Shown: piece by piece, positions 23,459 through 34,182 of the stretch | Numbering within the stretch: the first letter of the stretch is position 1 | Layout: each line of letters opens with the position of its first letter | Source: Amorphophallus konjac | Lineage: Eukaryota; Streptophyta; Magnoliopsida; Alismatales; Araceae | Assembly (NCBI GenBank): GCA_022559845.1 | Contig: CM040128.1 | Span: 225,851,643 to 225,915,642, forward strand | Direction of reading: 5' to 3' | Length of the DNA stretch: 64,000 nt | The notes under the pieces: generated by a model | Databases searched by the model: none | What the model saw: the letters and a program-made list of their open reading frames with translations, nothing else | What the model was told of the DNA's origin: nothing | Translations under genes and position numbers: made by a program

Positions 23459-23786
23459 CACTACAAGAAAAGAGGACATTACATATATTCCAAATTGTGA
23501 GTACAGGACTACGAATTATGAGTAAAGACCTTTACCTACGAAAATACAAATGGTTGGGATCCGACAGACTTGCTCACATTGTTGTAGCTTTTACCTACAT
23601 ATTTTTGAATTGTAAGTATAGGTCAACATATACCTACATTATCTTAACCGTATGTATAATCCCCAAAAATCGTAGGTAATAGTCATCCGTGGACACAAAT
23701 ATAAGGCGATTTAGTCGTAGTCTTAAACTATAGATAACTTTTGTCACATCTTAGAAAAAGTGTGGGTATAAGTTGTGCTAGTAGGA
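23459..23786. mobile_element. Short CACTA-type element remnant
   Basis: The left end CACTACAAGAAAAG is the canonical CACTA (En/Spm) terminus. The right end reads GTTGTGCTAGTAGGA, close to a decayed inverse of a CACTACTAGCACAAC-type end. Between them are several direct and inverted words of the type ACCTACGA / TCGTAGGT. The old Gypsy RT sequence seems to resume right of it (about 23,787-23,830), which supports an insertion of about 330 bp. A 3-bp duplication is not clear. Confidence 0.5.
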
Positions 23787-24047
23787 TTTCTTTACCTTTA
23801 GTTTCTTTGAACTGTTGGTATAACCATTACTGTTAGTTATTATGAAGGGTTTTTTACATATTAGTCCCTACAAATTTAATGAAATACCGATTAGTCCTTC
23901 AAATCTTACTATTATCTTAAAAGTCCATACAATCTTCATTATTATACATATAGGTCTCTACCGTTCATTCCGTATCACCAAAGTTAACCAAACTATGGTT
24001 AACTTACACTCAAGGTGAGTAAAAGAGTAAATTAACCCTGGTTAGTC
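23787..24047. other. Short Gypsy remnant and unassigned AT-rich sequence
   Basis: The first 40-60 bases align loosely with Tekay RT. The rest (23,830-24,047) is AT-rich with repeated phrases such as TTAGTCCCTACAA and TTAGTCCTTCAAA. I see no gene. Confidence 0.35.

Positions 24048-24133
<86 letters not shown>
24048..24133. repeat. Compound GT / GA microsatellite
   Basis: About 11 GT dinucleotides run into about 32 GA dinucleotides. All frames through it translate as RERERE or SLSLSL, which are not proteins. Confidence 0.95.
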
Positions 24134-24136
<3 letters not shown>

Positions 24137-24592
24137 CCGGTGGCCTCTCTTCCCCCCCTCCAACACGTCGACCAACTACCCCATCCCCCTACACTTCGAC
24201 TGTCGGCGACCATTCTACCTATTGCTGGGCCACCACACACACAAAGGGGGTTCTGGGATGACGAAGGGAGGTTTCACATAGGGGGAAGGGGGACTTAGGC
24301 GTTGGGGAGGGGGTTTCACAAGGGGGGGATGCCGGAGGAAGAGGGAGAGAGGGAGGGAGGGGACATGATGAGAGAGAGAGATAATGCAAGGAGCCTCCGA
24401 TGTCCCCCCTCCAACGGTCACAAAGAGAGGGAGTGGGAGGGTGGGAGAGAGAGAGAGGGAGGGAGGGGACGAGATGAAAGAGAGGTAGGAGGGAGGGGGA
24501 CACCGGAGGTGTCTCCCCCTCCGATGGTGACAGAAAGAGGGAAAGGGAGAGAGGGAGAGGGAGGGAGGGGATAGGATGAGAGAGAGGGAGGG
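24134..24592. repeat. Purine-rich minisatellite, left part
   Basis: Degenerate units of roughly 110-120 bp made of GGGAGGGAGGGG-type runs plus a palindromic core (CACCGGAGG, spacer, CCTCCGATGGTG; best seen at 24,499-24,530). G-runs in groups of four or more could form G-quadruplexes. The array is cut at GAGGG by the Gypsy copy 2 and resumes at 34,183. Confidence 0.8.
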
Positions 24593-26669
24593 TGATGGGA
24601 ATCGACGCCGAGCCAGTACTTTTCATATTGCATTTATATCCTTTAGTTTATTTTTATATCCACGGAAAAGTATACGCGCAATTGTACGGCTTTATAAGCC
24701 AATGCATCATTCCCACGGATTGTTTGGGTTTCTTTGTAATTTGTCAGTAGGACCAGCAAGGGGGCCCTCAGCCCTTTCCCATTGCTCCATGTCACTCATG
24801 TGGGACTGGTAAACCATCCTAGGTGGCCATCTAGAAGGGTTGAATGTCATTTGACCACATGGGAGACAAGTGGCTTAATTAGTCCAAGGTGGGTTACCTA
24901 ACTCACCTACCTATTCAACCCCATTAACCTTGGTCAAGGGGGCGCCCCTCTCCCCTTAGTATTTTATTAATTGTTGTGTGTCATTCACACTTAATCCCAG
25001 CCCTTCAATCCCCAACCCTTGATCCAAGGGTCCACATTAGATTAGATTGGTAGCATATATAAGCTTGTATTTTCATGAGAAAATCAATAAAAAAACAGAA
25101 TTTTTGTTGAATGGCCAAGAGCTTGGTGCGCCCCCAGCCCTCTCCCCTCTGGTTCCTCTCCTCCAACCTCAAGTTCTAGAGTGTTTCTACCTCCTATCCC
25201 CTCCCCTCTATCTCCGGTGATCGTCTGTGCCGCCGCCGCCGCCGTTCGTGCCGCCGCGAAACCGTTCTCGGTGTTCTGTTCTGCTGGATGAGGTCTCTTC
25301 CCGAAATTCTTGCTATCAGCCACGGCCTCTTCGTGGTCTGAAATTTTTATGGTGTATTCTCCCTTGTATCCCAAGCTCCACCTAAATTTTCACGCCCAAA
25401 TTCCATCGTTTAGTATTTTCCCATTTTCGTGCATCTTTCATTCCTAGTTCTGTTTTGTCTCTGTCTACAGTGACAGCAGCCCTGTGTTTCCCACCTCCGG
25501 CCATCCTTTTGATTTGTCCAAACTCTCCTAATTTTACTATGAGTTCTGTCCATCACCCCATACATCCAAAAATTTTCTTAATATTTTATCGGCCTTCTAT
25601 CTATTTTTAGAAATTCGTGTTCTTCCTCAGCTATAGTGTTGTCAGTCAGATCCCAGATCCAACCACCCTCCACTTCCAAACTCAGAACAAATCACCACCA
25701 CCTCCAAATCCAGATCCAAAAATAGTCCTGGTTTCCTTACTTTATTTCCTACAACTTTCATGAACAAGTCGAAGTCTGAATCCGAGATCTTCATATCGGT
25801 CAAAGGCAGCTCTCAGGAAAGTTCCCTGCTAGTCTGAGAGTTCAAACACTATACAACAGCAACCTTCAAAATTCGCCAATCCGAAGTACAGGCTTGATTA
25901 TTTTTCTGTAATCCCCTTGGGTTGAAGCCCTTCGAAGCATCTTTCCAACGGCGCTAGTTTCGTCACATTCTGACGTCGGGGCTGATCGCAGCGTCCGTTC
26001 TCGCCAGAGCGCGCGCCGGAAAACAGAACCAGCAGGTCCGTGGCCGGTTATTCCGACCGGTGCCGATCGGAGCCGCCCGGCCTCCGGCCGACGAACCAGC
26101 GTGCCGCTAGCCCGTGGAATGCTTCCCTAAGTGTCCCCACTACAGCGGTGTCACCGGGTCCTACTCGACCTCTCCGGACAGCACGTGGGCCGCACCGTCA
26201 CTAGTTCGGGTGCTGCCGAATCAACGCGAGAAGCCGCCCGTCAACCCGAATTCGGTCCTCCCGGACCCCATTGTGTAGCCCTTTACCTCCCTGCGTGGAG
26301 TGGGCAGCGACGTGTATTGCTGTAATATTGTGTATTATTGTTTCGGGAGTACGAGTTTCGGCCGGGTCCGTCTTCCCCACGTCGAGCGCGTGGAGGTATC
26401 GTTCTCGCTCCCTACACTCGGCATTTGCTTATTTTCATATATACTTGTTTATGCCACTGCTAGAGAGCATGTTCTAGGATCGTAGCTCACTTTATTTTCA
26501 TATCACCGCTGCTGCGAGAGAGAGCGTGACCGTCCCGTGACCCGATCCGGGCACAAGTGAGAGCCGACCACCCTAGCTCATTACCGGTTTCTCAACCGCG
26601 CACATCCGACGCTTCCCTCGTTAAGGGACAATCGCGAGCTTGTCGTGTCCGTGGTCTCGTCCCACATCA
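24593..26669 (+). repeat. 5' LTR of Gypsy copy 2
   Basis: 2,077 bp, TGATGGGAATCGACGCC to CCACATCA. Very similar to 31,420-34,182 once the MITE is set aside. Confidence 0.88.
25056..25063 (+). promoter_or_regulatory. TATA box in 5' LTR of Gypsy copy 2
   Basis: TATATAAG, followed by AAAATCAATAAA about 20 bases on, which could serve as a polyadenylation signal in the 3' LTR. Conserved in all four LTRs of the family. Confidence 0.45.
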
Positions 26670-26672
26670 ATT

Positions 26673-26685
26673 TGGTATCAGAGCG
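26673..26685 (+). other. Primer-binding site, initiator tRNA-Met type
   Basis: TGGTATCAGAGCG three bases after the 5' LTR, as in copy 1. Confidence 0.88.
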
Positions 26686-27424
26686 AGTTTGAGTCTAGGG
26701 TGGCAAAAAAAAAGTGTCATTCATTAGTCATTTACATCTAAGTCGTGTTTAGGGTCACCATTGTTTTAAAACAAACAAAAAAAGTGTCTTTTGCATTGTA
26801 TCCCAATAACCTAGTATATCAAAAGGTGTTGTCCGAACGTTAGGCTATGCCTATCGGGAAGGCCGCACACTTGCGCGAGTGATCTTCGGATCAGTTATCT
26901 CCGCCACGTACCGAGTCTTGGTCGTCATGTCTAGAGTTATAGTCCATTGTCTAGTTGGTTTATCTACTAGTGTCGACATGTCCTCCCACTAGTCCCCAAT
27001 CACCCATGGACTCCCAAACGCCCGGATGGTGGCGATACTATCTCAAATGGAAGGACCACCCGAACCACCCCACGAGGCCCGAGACCCGGGACTTCTACGG
27101 GTCCGATGACTCGAGTGTCTATCTAGAATGGGAAGCCATCATGGATGATTAATTCGAGGTGTACATCATGTACGGGCCCATGCAAGTCGCTGTTGCCAAA
27201 AGGTGACTTTTTGGTGAAGCCGCCGCAACTTGGAGGAACTGTTGTGTCCCTATGATTTTGATGATGTCTCACACTATAAGTACATTTCTATGCATTATTA
27301 TTCTTGAGCATTCTGCATATTGATAGCAACATGAATGATGATGTCTAGCATTGATGGCATTTGCTCTTTATATATGTGCATTGCATTCTGTCAGATGTCA
27401 TGTCTCTGCATATATCATGTCTGG

Positions 27425-27855
27425 GTAGCAAAGTCTATACACTGGACTGTGAAATTGTGCATCATGCAAGTCTATACATTGGACTCTCGTTCAAGCCTAT
27501 GCATTGTCTTAGGCTAAGTGTGTACAGCGTCTTAGGCGAAGTCTGTACAGCCGTGTCTTATGCTCCTAAGTCTATACATTGGTGTTGGTCATCAAAGTCT
27601 GTACATCACTTTCAATCTTCAAGTCTATACACTGGCTTATTCTTCAAGTCTGTACATCCACAGTTAAACTTGAAGTCTGCACACTAGTCTTCACTGTCAA
27701 GTCTGCACATTGGTCTTCGATTTCAATGTCCATACATTGGACTGTTCATCAAAGTTTGTACATTAGACTGCTATAGTAAGTCTGTACAGTGAGTGATTCA
27801 TTGGTGAAGTCTGTACACTCAACTGAACTTCAAGTCTAGACATTGCACTGTAGCA
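27425..27855 (+). repeat. Degenerate AAGTCTATACATTGG word array in solo LTR
   Basis: About 16 variants of AAGTCTRTACAYTGG at a spacing of roughly 25-30 bp, separated by unrelated spacers. The word differs from that of the Sirevirus at 47,125-48,010 (GGTCGGTGCAC) but shares the AAGTCTGT-ACA skeleton. Confidence 0.75.
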
Positions 27856-27864
27856 TCATTGTCT

Positions 27865-28570
27865 TCGTGTTGCTTTCCCTCACCAACACGAAATGATTTC
27901 GTGTCGTCTGAGCGTACAACACTCCGTGTTGATTTCCATGCTTGACAGGAAAACTCGTATGAGGTAATACTTCGTGTTGTTTTATCCTTGTGGTCTCTGT
28001 CTTCGTGTCGTGTTTCTGAAGCAGCTCTAATAGTTCTGATGAACTTCGAGTCGTTTCCCTGTAGACCTCGTGTCGTTCCTATTTAATAACCACTTCGTGT
28101 CAGTTACTGTTGTTTCTGTGTCTTCGTGTCGTTTTTGTTCCACTGCGTGCAGAACATTGCAGCACCTCGTGTTGCTTTCTGTGCCACCTCGTGTCGTTTC
28201 TGTGTGAACATCGTGTCGCTTCTCTCTGTCATCTAGTTGCATCTCGTGTCATCTTTTATGTCTTGCTTGTTGTTGCAACCACTTCGTGTCGTTCTTCTTT
28301 TTTACCTCGTGTTGTTTTCAACTCGTGTCGGTTACTATTTTGTCTCCATGTTGTTCTCGTGCCGTTCTCATTACTGGTTATTATATCATGATGTTTTTTT
28401 TACTTCGTGCTGTAGTCATCGTATGTACTTCGTGTCGTTCTCCTCGTTGTGTTTGTTCTGTTACAGTGTACCTCGTGTCGTTCTTTTCCTATCTCGTGTA
28501 CTGGTCACGTCGTGCTGTTATCATTACCTCATGCAGCTTTAGTTTTAGTGGCCATACTGCGTGTTAATGG
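27865..28570 (+). repeat. Degenerate CTTCGTGTCGTTT word array in solo LTR
   Basis: At least 20 variants of CTTCGTGTCGTT or CCTCGTGTTGCT about 25-35 bp apart. One pair near 27,888-27,905 is in inverted orientation (AACACGAA against TTCGTGTCG). This second array follows directly on the first. Confidence 0.75.
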
Positions 28571-28729
28571 TTTTTATCTTCTTACAGGTACGAGGAAGAT
28601 TATTCCCTAATAAAGGGGGTGCACGTGATCCAAGACAAAAGGAACCAATCCAATAAGGTCACGTGGCAGGAAGGTTCTGGATCGAGCGTGGGAGGCACAC
28701 GCGTTTTGTGCCCTATCCACCTGCTGCCG

Positions 28730-28739
28730 CTATAAATAG
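28730..28739 (+). promoter_or_regulatory. TATA box of solo LTR
   Basis: CTATAAATAG, downstream of the word arrays and upstream of the hairpin block, matching the place of CTATAAAAAG in the full-length Sirevirus. Confidence 0.55.
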
Positions 28740-29011
28740 AAACCTTCGTCCACCGATGAAGGTGATCAGAGCCAAGAAAGAAAAGGCAGTATTGCAGAGA
28801 GCTCGATCCACCAGTAAAGAGAAAGAAAAAGAGAGAAAGAAAAAGAGAGATAGCAGTGAAGAGAGAAAGAGAGTTTGCAGTATCGGGTTTCTGAAATTGC
28901 TTCCCAGGAAGCAACATTTGTATTAACTCTCAGTATCGAATGTTTTCTCGATCAGTCTTTAGTTCCTTTTCTGATTTTCTTTATGTGTTCTTCGTCTATT
29001 TCTGATCTGTT

Positions 29012-29165
29012 CCCCTCCGGTGTGTGGAGGAAGGGAGTCTATCTCCGGTTTCCCTCTGGGTTGCAGAGGAAGAGAGATCGCTGATCTCTGGTGTTGCTGG
29101 TGACGGGTTGTCATTAGCAGGTTCCCTCCGGTGTGTGGAGGAAGGGAGAGGCACTCTCCGGTTCT
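29012..29165 (+). repeat. Hairpin block in solo LTR
   Basis: Adjacent short inverted repeats: CCTCCggtgtgtGGAGG (29,014-29,030 and again near 29,123-29,139), GGGAG-CTCC, CCTC-GAGG, AGAGATcgctgATCTCT and GAGAGgcaCTCTC. Same arrangement as the modules at 48,508-48,726 and 60,961-61,268. Confidence 0.7.
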
Positions 29166-29923
29166 GTTCATGCTGGGTGCTAGAACAGGTTACAAGCTCT
29201 GTGGGTAGCAAAGCTTGGTTGAGGGATTTGTCTCCCTTGGGTTTTCAAGCTGTTTGGCAGCAAGTTGTTCGCAGACTGAGTCTGCTGTGCTCTAGCAGTG
29301 GCTAGTGGAATCCTCACTCTAGTTGGAGTGAGGGGTGGATGTAGATTGCGGACTGCAGTCGAACCACCTAAAAAACCGGTTGTCTTCTCTGTGGTTTGCG
29401 ATCTTTATCAGCGCTCTCTATCTGCTTGTCTCTTCGACTAGTTGTGTGTTCAGCTCTTATCATCATTTTCTTATTCGATCTTGAAGGTACCTGCACTTGC
29501 AATTCTTTGTGTGCTAGTTTAGAAGGGGCATAAGCGGTAGATTTATTTTCTCGCCTAAGCTTTGCAAACTGGGAGTGATCTATTCATCCCCCCCTTCTAT
29601 ATCACTCTCGCTGCGCTAACAGGAACATCAAATATTGGAGGGAGGATAGGAATCTAAGGCCCATCGAGTCATGGTGGGAAATGAAGAGAGCGCTTAGGAG
29701 GGCCTACGTTCCCCGCCCACCTACCTCCAACCACGGAGGTCATACCACTCGCCAACCCCACCAACTCACCCACAATCAAGTGGGCCACACCTCTACCCAA
29801 TCCCACCCCTTCACCGCCATCCAAGCCCACCAAGGCGACCCCAATCTAGTGGCCCGCCCAGTCACCTCCAACTAGCCTCCCCTTGGCACCCCCATCCCAA
29901 CCCACTCAAGTACCTCCAACCGA

Positions 29924-30967
29924 GTGGAAGGCCCGCTTATAGCCGAGCCTAGGACCACACCTAGGCCGAGGGACGAGGAGCGAGTCCACCCGAAGGTCCC
30001 TACTCCAACCCGTTCCTTTGAGGAATGCAAGAAAATGATTTCGGATTTGTTGGAAAGGATAAGTGCTTCTTCACCTCTCGTAGGTGCTCCCTCACCACCC
30101 GCTCCTTTCGAGCTCTATTCGGAACCTTCTTCTTTGGAGCTACCAAAGCCTGAGCCACCCATGTTTCTTACGGGAACACTTTACATAGCCGAGCCACTTC
30201 TTAGTTGACTCAAGGATGGCTTGGTCCCACATCCCTTCCCGTCCATGGACCCCACCTTACCTTTAGTGCCAGTCAACTCATTCCATACCACCTTTCGATC
30301 TCGTCACCATGTTGACACATTGGACGATCTTGTCATGGGATTGGATTCACAATTGGAGTTGACGCATCTTTTGGCGCGAGGCTTTGACTAACCCCCTAGT
30401 CTTAGCTTCACCCATCCGGCCTTCGGGTCCATTACCTCCGAGTGCACCGTGGGTTGTGTCACCACGGAGGTCCTCTTACTCCTCCCCTTACCGGATGAGC
30501 CCAAATTCATCATACCCTTTTGTCCGAGGGAGGAATCATACATCTTGCCTACGATCCCCGTCCCACCCATTACAATTCAAGAAGGTGACTACCCACACCT
30601 TCAAAACTTCTACATGTGGGACCGTGACTTGTGGGAATCCACCACAAGGAGTCATACCTTCTTTGACCCTTTTGACCCCTTCACTATTAGGCTTCCTGAG
30701 TTACCACCAGTACTCCCCTTCTTCAAGGAAGCCCACTTTTATGCCCCTTCCCCTCGGGATGGGCCATCTACATCCACCAACCCCGACCCACCTACACCCG
30801 GCCCTTCTAAACCACCCGAGTCGCCCACATTCAAAAGACCATCCACGCATAACCACACCCGACGTATAGGTGTTCCCCATGCCATCCATTCCCAGTTGCA
30901 CCACATGCATGCATGGCACACGTTCGGGTGTCCTGGTCCGCCGTCACCCATGTACGGGTCGGACTAA
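29924..30967 (+). pseudogene. Unknown proline-rich protein shared with copy 1
   Basis: Frame of about 348 codons with two in-frame stops (TGA 30,206-30,208 where copy 1 has tryptophan; TAA near 30,389 where copy 1 has glutamine). From LELPKPEPPMFLTGTLYIAE on it matches copy 1. Upstream it continues a Pro-rich, charged region following gag rather than the protease-like domain of copy 1. The C-terminus (HAWHTFGCPGPPSPMYGSD) is well kept in both copies. I do not recognise a domain. Confidence 0.55.
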
Positions 30968-31408
30968 CATTAGGTATGTCTAGGGTCATATATGAGTCGG
31001 TGTGTTTTCCTTGTGTAGTTTGTTTTGTGTGGTTTGTTTGCATGATTTGTGTGTCATTTGTCTGCATGTGTCTTGTGCAAGCTCGTTGTCGTTCTCTTAT
31101 GAGTAAGAGGTGAGTGGACTCATTCGATGAGTATGGGATCGGTTCTACATCTATATTCGGATCAGTCACCTACAGGGACTCAACGGTGATTCCTAGTGAG
31201 TCTTCGAGCTGCTTCCTTCCCTTTGAGAGTGCCCCACCCGGAGGGTCCACCTCTAGCCCATGGCAGCTTGCGCATATCGAGTATATATGGAATGAGCAGG
31301 TGACAGTCACTTGGAGTGGAGCATACCCGCGCTACTTGGCACGGTGACGGATCCGCCGGGGTACTCGAGCATCCATGCCCCTACTCGACGGGGTCGAGTT
31401 CCTCCCAC

Positions 31409-31419
31409 CCGGGGAGAGT
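31409..31419 (+). other. Polypurine tract of Gypsy copy 2
   Basis: CCGGGGAGAGT abuts the 3' LTR. Confidence 0.7.
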
Positions 31420-34182
31420 TGATGGGAATCGACGCCGAGCCAGTACTTTTCCTATTACATTTATATCCTTTAGTTTTTTTTTATATCCACGGGAAAGTAT
31501 ATGCGCAATTGTACGGCTTTATAAGCCAATGCGTCATTCCCACAGATTGTTTGGGTTTCTTTGTAATTTGTCAGTAGGACCTGCAAGGGGGCCCTCAGCT
31601 AGGGGTGAGCACGGTTTGGTTTGGTTTGGTTTGAAGAGAATTTTTCTCAAACCAAACCGAACCAAATTAAGGCTTCAACCCGAACCAAACCAAACCAAAC
31701 TAGTTTGAAACCAAACCAAACCAAACCGAATTAATTCGGTTTGGTTCGATTTGGTTTGGTTTGAACCGTATTCATCTCCCATTTTATAAATTAGATTGGA
31801 TTCAACCAACATTAGAGAAAGGTAGGGTAAAATAATTTCTACCAAATAAAGTAAATATTAAAAAAATAACATACAAAGTTGTAACTTGTAAGAACAAGCT
31901 CCATAATATTTTAACATAAGAAATTAAGAATTTCGGTTACAGTAAAATAGAAGGTGGTTTGAAACCTATTTTATAAAGTCGGAAACCCCATTAGAATGGT
32001 GGGAATTTAACTTTTTAAATTTGGATTTATAGTTACATATACATCTATATTAATTTAATAAAAATATTCTTAAATTCGGGTTATTCAGTTCGGTTTGGTT
32101 TTGTTCGGTTTCTTGAACTTCAAAACCAAACCAAACCAAATTTTTTAATACGGTTCGGTTTGAACCCAAACCAATTTTTTTTCAATTTCAACCCAAACCA
32201 AACCGAACCAAATCGTTCGGTTCGGTTTGGTTTTCGTGTTGAACCCGAATAATGCTCACCCCTACCCTCAGCCCTTTCCCATTGCTCCATGTCACTCATG
32301 TGGGGCTGGTAAACCATCCTAGGTGGCCATCTAAGACGGTTGAAAGCCATTTGACCACATGGGAGACAAGTGGCTTAATTAGTCCAAGGTGGGTTACCTA
32401 CCTCACCTACCCATTCAACCCCATTAACGTTGGTCAAGGGGGCGCCCCTCTCCCCTTAGTATTTTATTAATTTTTATGTGTCATTCACACTTAATCTCAG
32501 CCCTTCAATCCCCAACCCTTGATCCAAGGGTCCACATTAGATTAGATTGGTAGCATATATAAGCTTGTATTTTCATGAGAAAATCAATGAAAAATCAGAA
32601 TTTTTGTTGAATGGCCAAGAGCTTGGTGCGCCCCCAGCCCTCTCCCCTCTGGTTCCTCTCCTCCAACCTCAAGTTCTAGAGTGTTTCTACCTCCTATCCC
32701 CTCCCCTCTATCTCCGGTGATCGTCTGTGCCGTCGTCGCCGCCGTTCGTGCCGCCTTCGAGCTGCCGCGAAACCGTTCTCGGTGTTCTGTCCTGCTGGAT
32801 AGAGGTCTCTTCCCGAAATTCCTGCTATCAGCCACGGCCTTTTCGTGATTTGCAATTTTTATGGTGTATTCTTCTCTTGTATCCCAAGCTCCACCTAAAT
32901 TTTCACGCCCAAATTCCATCGTTTAGTATTTTCCCATTTTCGTGTATCTTTCATTCCTTGTTCTGTTTTGTCTCTATCTACAGTGACAGCAGCCCTGTGT
33001 TTCCCACCTCCGGCCATCTTTTTGATTTGTCCAAACCCTCCTAATTTTACTGGAAGTTTTTTCCATCACCCCCTCCATCCACAAATTTTCTTAATGTTTT
33101 ATCAGCCTTCTATCTATTTTTAGAAATCCGTGTTCTTCCTCAGCTACAGTGTTGTCAGTCAGATCCCAGATCCAACCACCCTCCACTTCCAAAATCAGAA
33201 CAAATCACCACCACCTCCAAATCCAGATCCAAAAATAGTCCTGATTTCCTTACTTTATTTCCTACAACTTTCATGAACAAGTTAAAGTCTGAATCCGAGG
33301 TCTTCATATCGGTCAAAGGCAACTCTCAGGAAAGTTCCCTGCTAGTCTGAGAGTTCAAACACTATACAACAGCAACCTTGAAAATTCACCAATCAGAAGT
33401 ACAGGCTTGATTATTTTTCTGTAATCCCCTTGGGTTGAAGCCCTTCGAAGCATCTTTCCAACGGCGCTAATTTCGTCGCATTCCAACGTCGGGGTTGATC
33501 GCAGCGTCCGTTCTCGCCGGAGCGCGCGCCGAAAAATAGAACCGACAGGTCCGTGGCCGGTTATTCCGACCGGTGCCGATCGGAGCCGCCCGGCCTCCGG
33601 CCGGCGAACCAGCATGCCGCCAGCCCGGGGAATGCTTCCCTAAGTGTCCCCACTACAGCGGTGTCACCGGGTCCTACTCGACCTCTCCGGACAGCACGTG
33701 GGCCCCACCGTCACTAGTTCGGGTGCTGCCGAATCAACGCGAGAAGCCACCCGTCAACCCGAATTCGGTCCTCCCGGACCCCATTGTGTAGCCCTTTACC
33801 TCCCTGCGTGGAGAGGGCAGCGACGTGTATTGCTGTAATATTGTGTATTATTGTTCCGGGAGTACGAGTTTCGGTGGGGTCCGTCTTCCCCACGTCGAGC
33901 GCGTGGAGGTATCGTTCTCGCTCCCTACACTCGGCATTTGCTTATTTTCATATATACTTATTTATGCCACTGCTAGAGAGCATGTTCTAGGATCGTAGCT
34001 CACTTTATTTTTATATCACCGCTGCTGCGAGAGAGAGCGTGACCGTCCCGTGACCCGATCCGGGCACAAGTGAGAGCCGACCACCCTATCTCATTGCCAG
34101 TTTCTCAACTGCGCACATCCGACGCTTCCCTCGTTAAGGGACAATCGCGAGCTTGTCGTGTCCGTGGTCTCGTCCCGCATTA
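31420..34182 (+). repeat. 3' LTR of Gypsy copy 2, enlarged by a MITE
   Basis: 2,763 bp, of which 673 are the MITE and its duplicated target. Without it the length is 2,090 bp, against 2,077 in the 5' LTR. Confidence 0.85.
31600..32264. mobile_element. hAT-type MITE, 665 bp
   Basis: TIRs TAGGGGTGAGCA and TGCTCACCCCTA with a perfect 8-bp target duplication CCCTCAGC (31,592-31,599 and 32,265-32,272). The 5' LTR of the same element shows the empty site at 24,767-24,774. Both subterminal regions consist of AACCAAACCGAACC / GGTTCGGTTTGG words in opposite orientation (31,611-31,770 and 32,085-32,245), so the ends can fold into a long imperfect stem. The AT-rich core is non-coding. Confidence 0.92.

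Larger units (their letters stand above)
27240..29621 (+). mobile_element. Solo LTR of a Sirevirus-like Copia element
   Basis: 2,382 bp from TGTTGTGTCCC to GCGCTAACA with perfect flanks GGAAC (27,235-27,239 and 29,622-29,626). Its start, a region near 28,610-28,760 and its end match the Sirevirus LTRs at 47,019 and 56,088. It carries two different word arrays and a hairpin block, listed separately. A single LTR with intact TSD is the product of LTR-LTR recombination. Confidence 0.88.
26955..29880 (+). pseudogene. Gag-like capsid gene, split by a solo LTR
   Basis: Two exposed pieces: 26,955-27,239 (with DFYGSDDSSVYLEWEAIMDD) and 29,627-29,880 (with YWREDRNLRPIESWWEMKRA). These are the N- and C-terminal blocks of the retrotransposon gag domain common in plant Gypsy elements (YLxWE near the start; PIxSWxEMK later). 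The solo LTR 27,240-29,621 and its GGAAC duplication interrupt it between them. In-frame stops (TAA at 27,150-27,152 and a TGA near 27,205) make it inactive. Copy 1 has no gag at all. Confidence 0.65.
24593..34182 (+). mobile_element. Non-autonomous Gypsy element, copy 2, with two insertions
   Basis: Same family as 1,301-7,560, here on the plus strand, flanked by GAGGG (24,588-24,592 and 34,183-34,187). LTRs 24,593-26,669 and 31,420-34,182. The outer 3' end reads CATTA where the 5' LTR has CATCA, a likely point change. The interior holds a gag-like gene split by a Sirevirus-like solo LTR, and the unknown protein shared with copy 1. The 3' LTR holds a 665-bp hAT MITE. No pol enzymes. Confidence 0.88.

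Noticed and set aside
24010..24261. Open frames reading RERERE or SLSLSL
   Set aside because: They are translations of the GT/GA microsatellite in every frame and have no protein signature.
28959..29305. Frames across the solo-LTR hairpin block
   Set aside because: Repeats such as GGGNLL or EEGR come from hairpin modules; the sequence is a non-coding LTR.
31611..32245. Telomere-like repeats (GGTTTGG)
   Set aside because: Not the plant telomere unit TTTAGGG; explained as the subterminal array of the hAT MITE.
24593..34182. Host protein-coding gene with introns
   Set aside because: The large gap inside gag is a solo LTR with TSD, not an intron; no host domain anywhere in the window.
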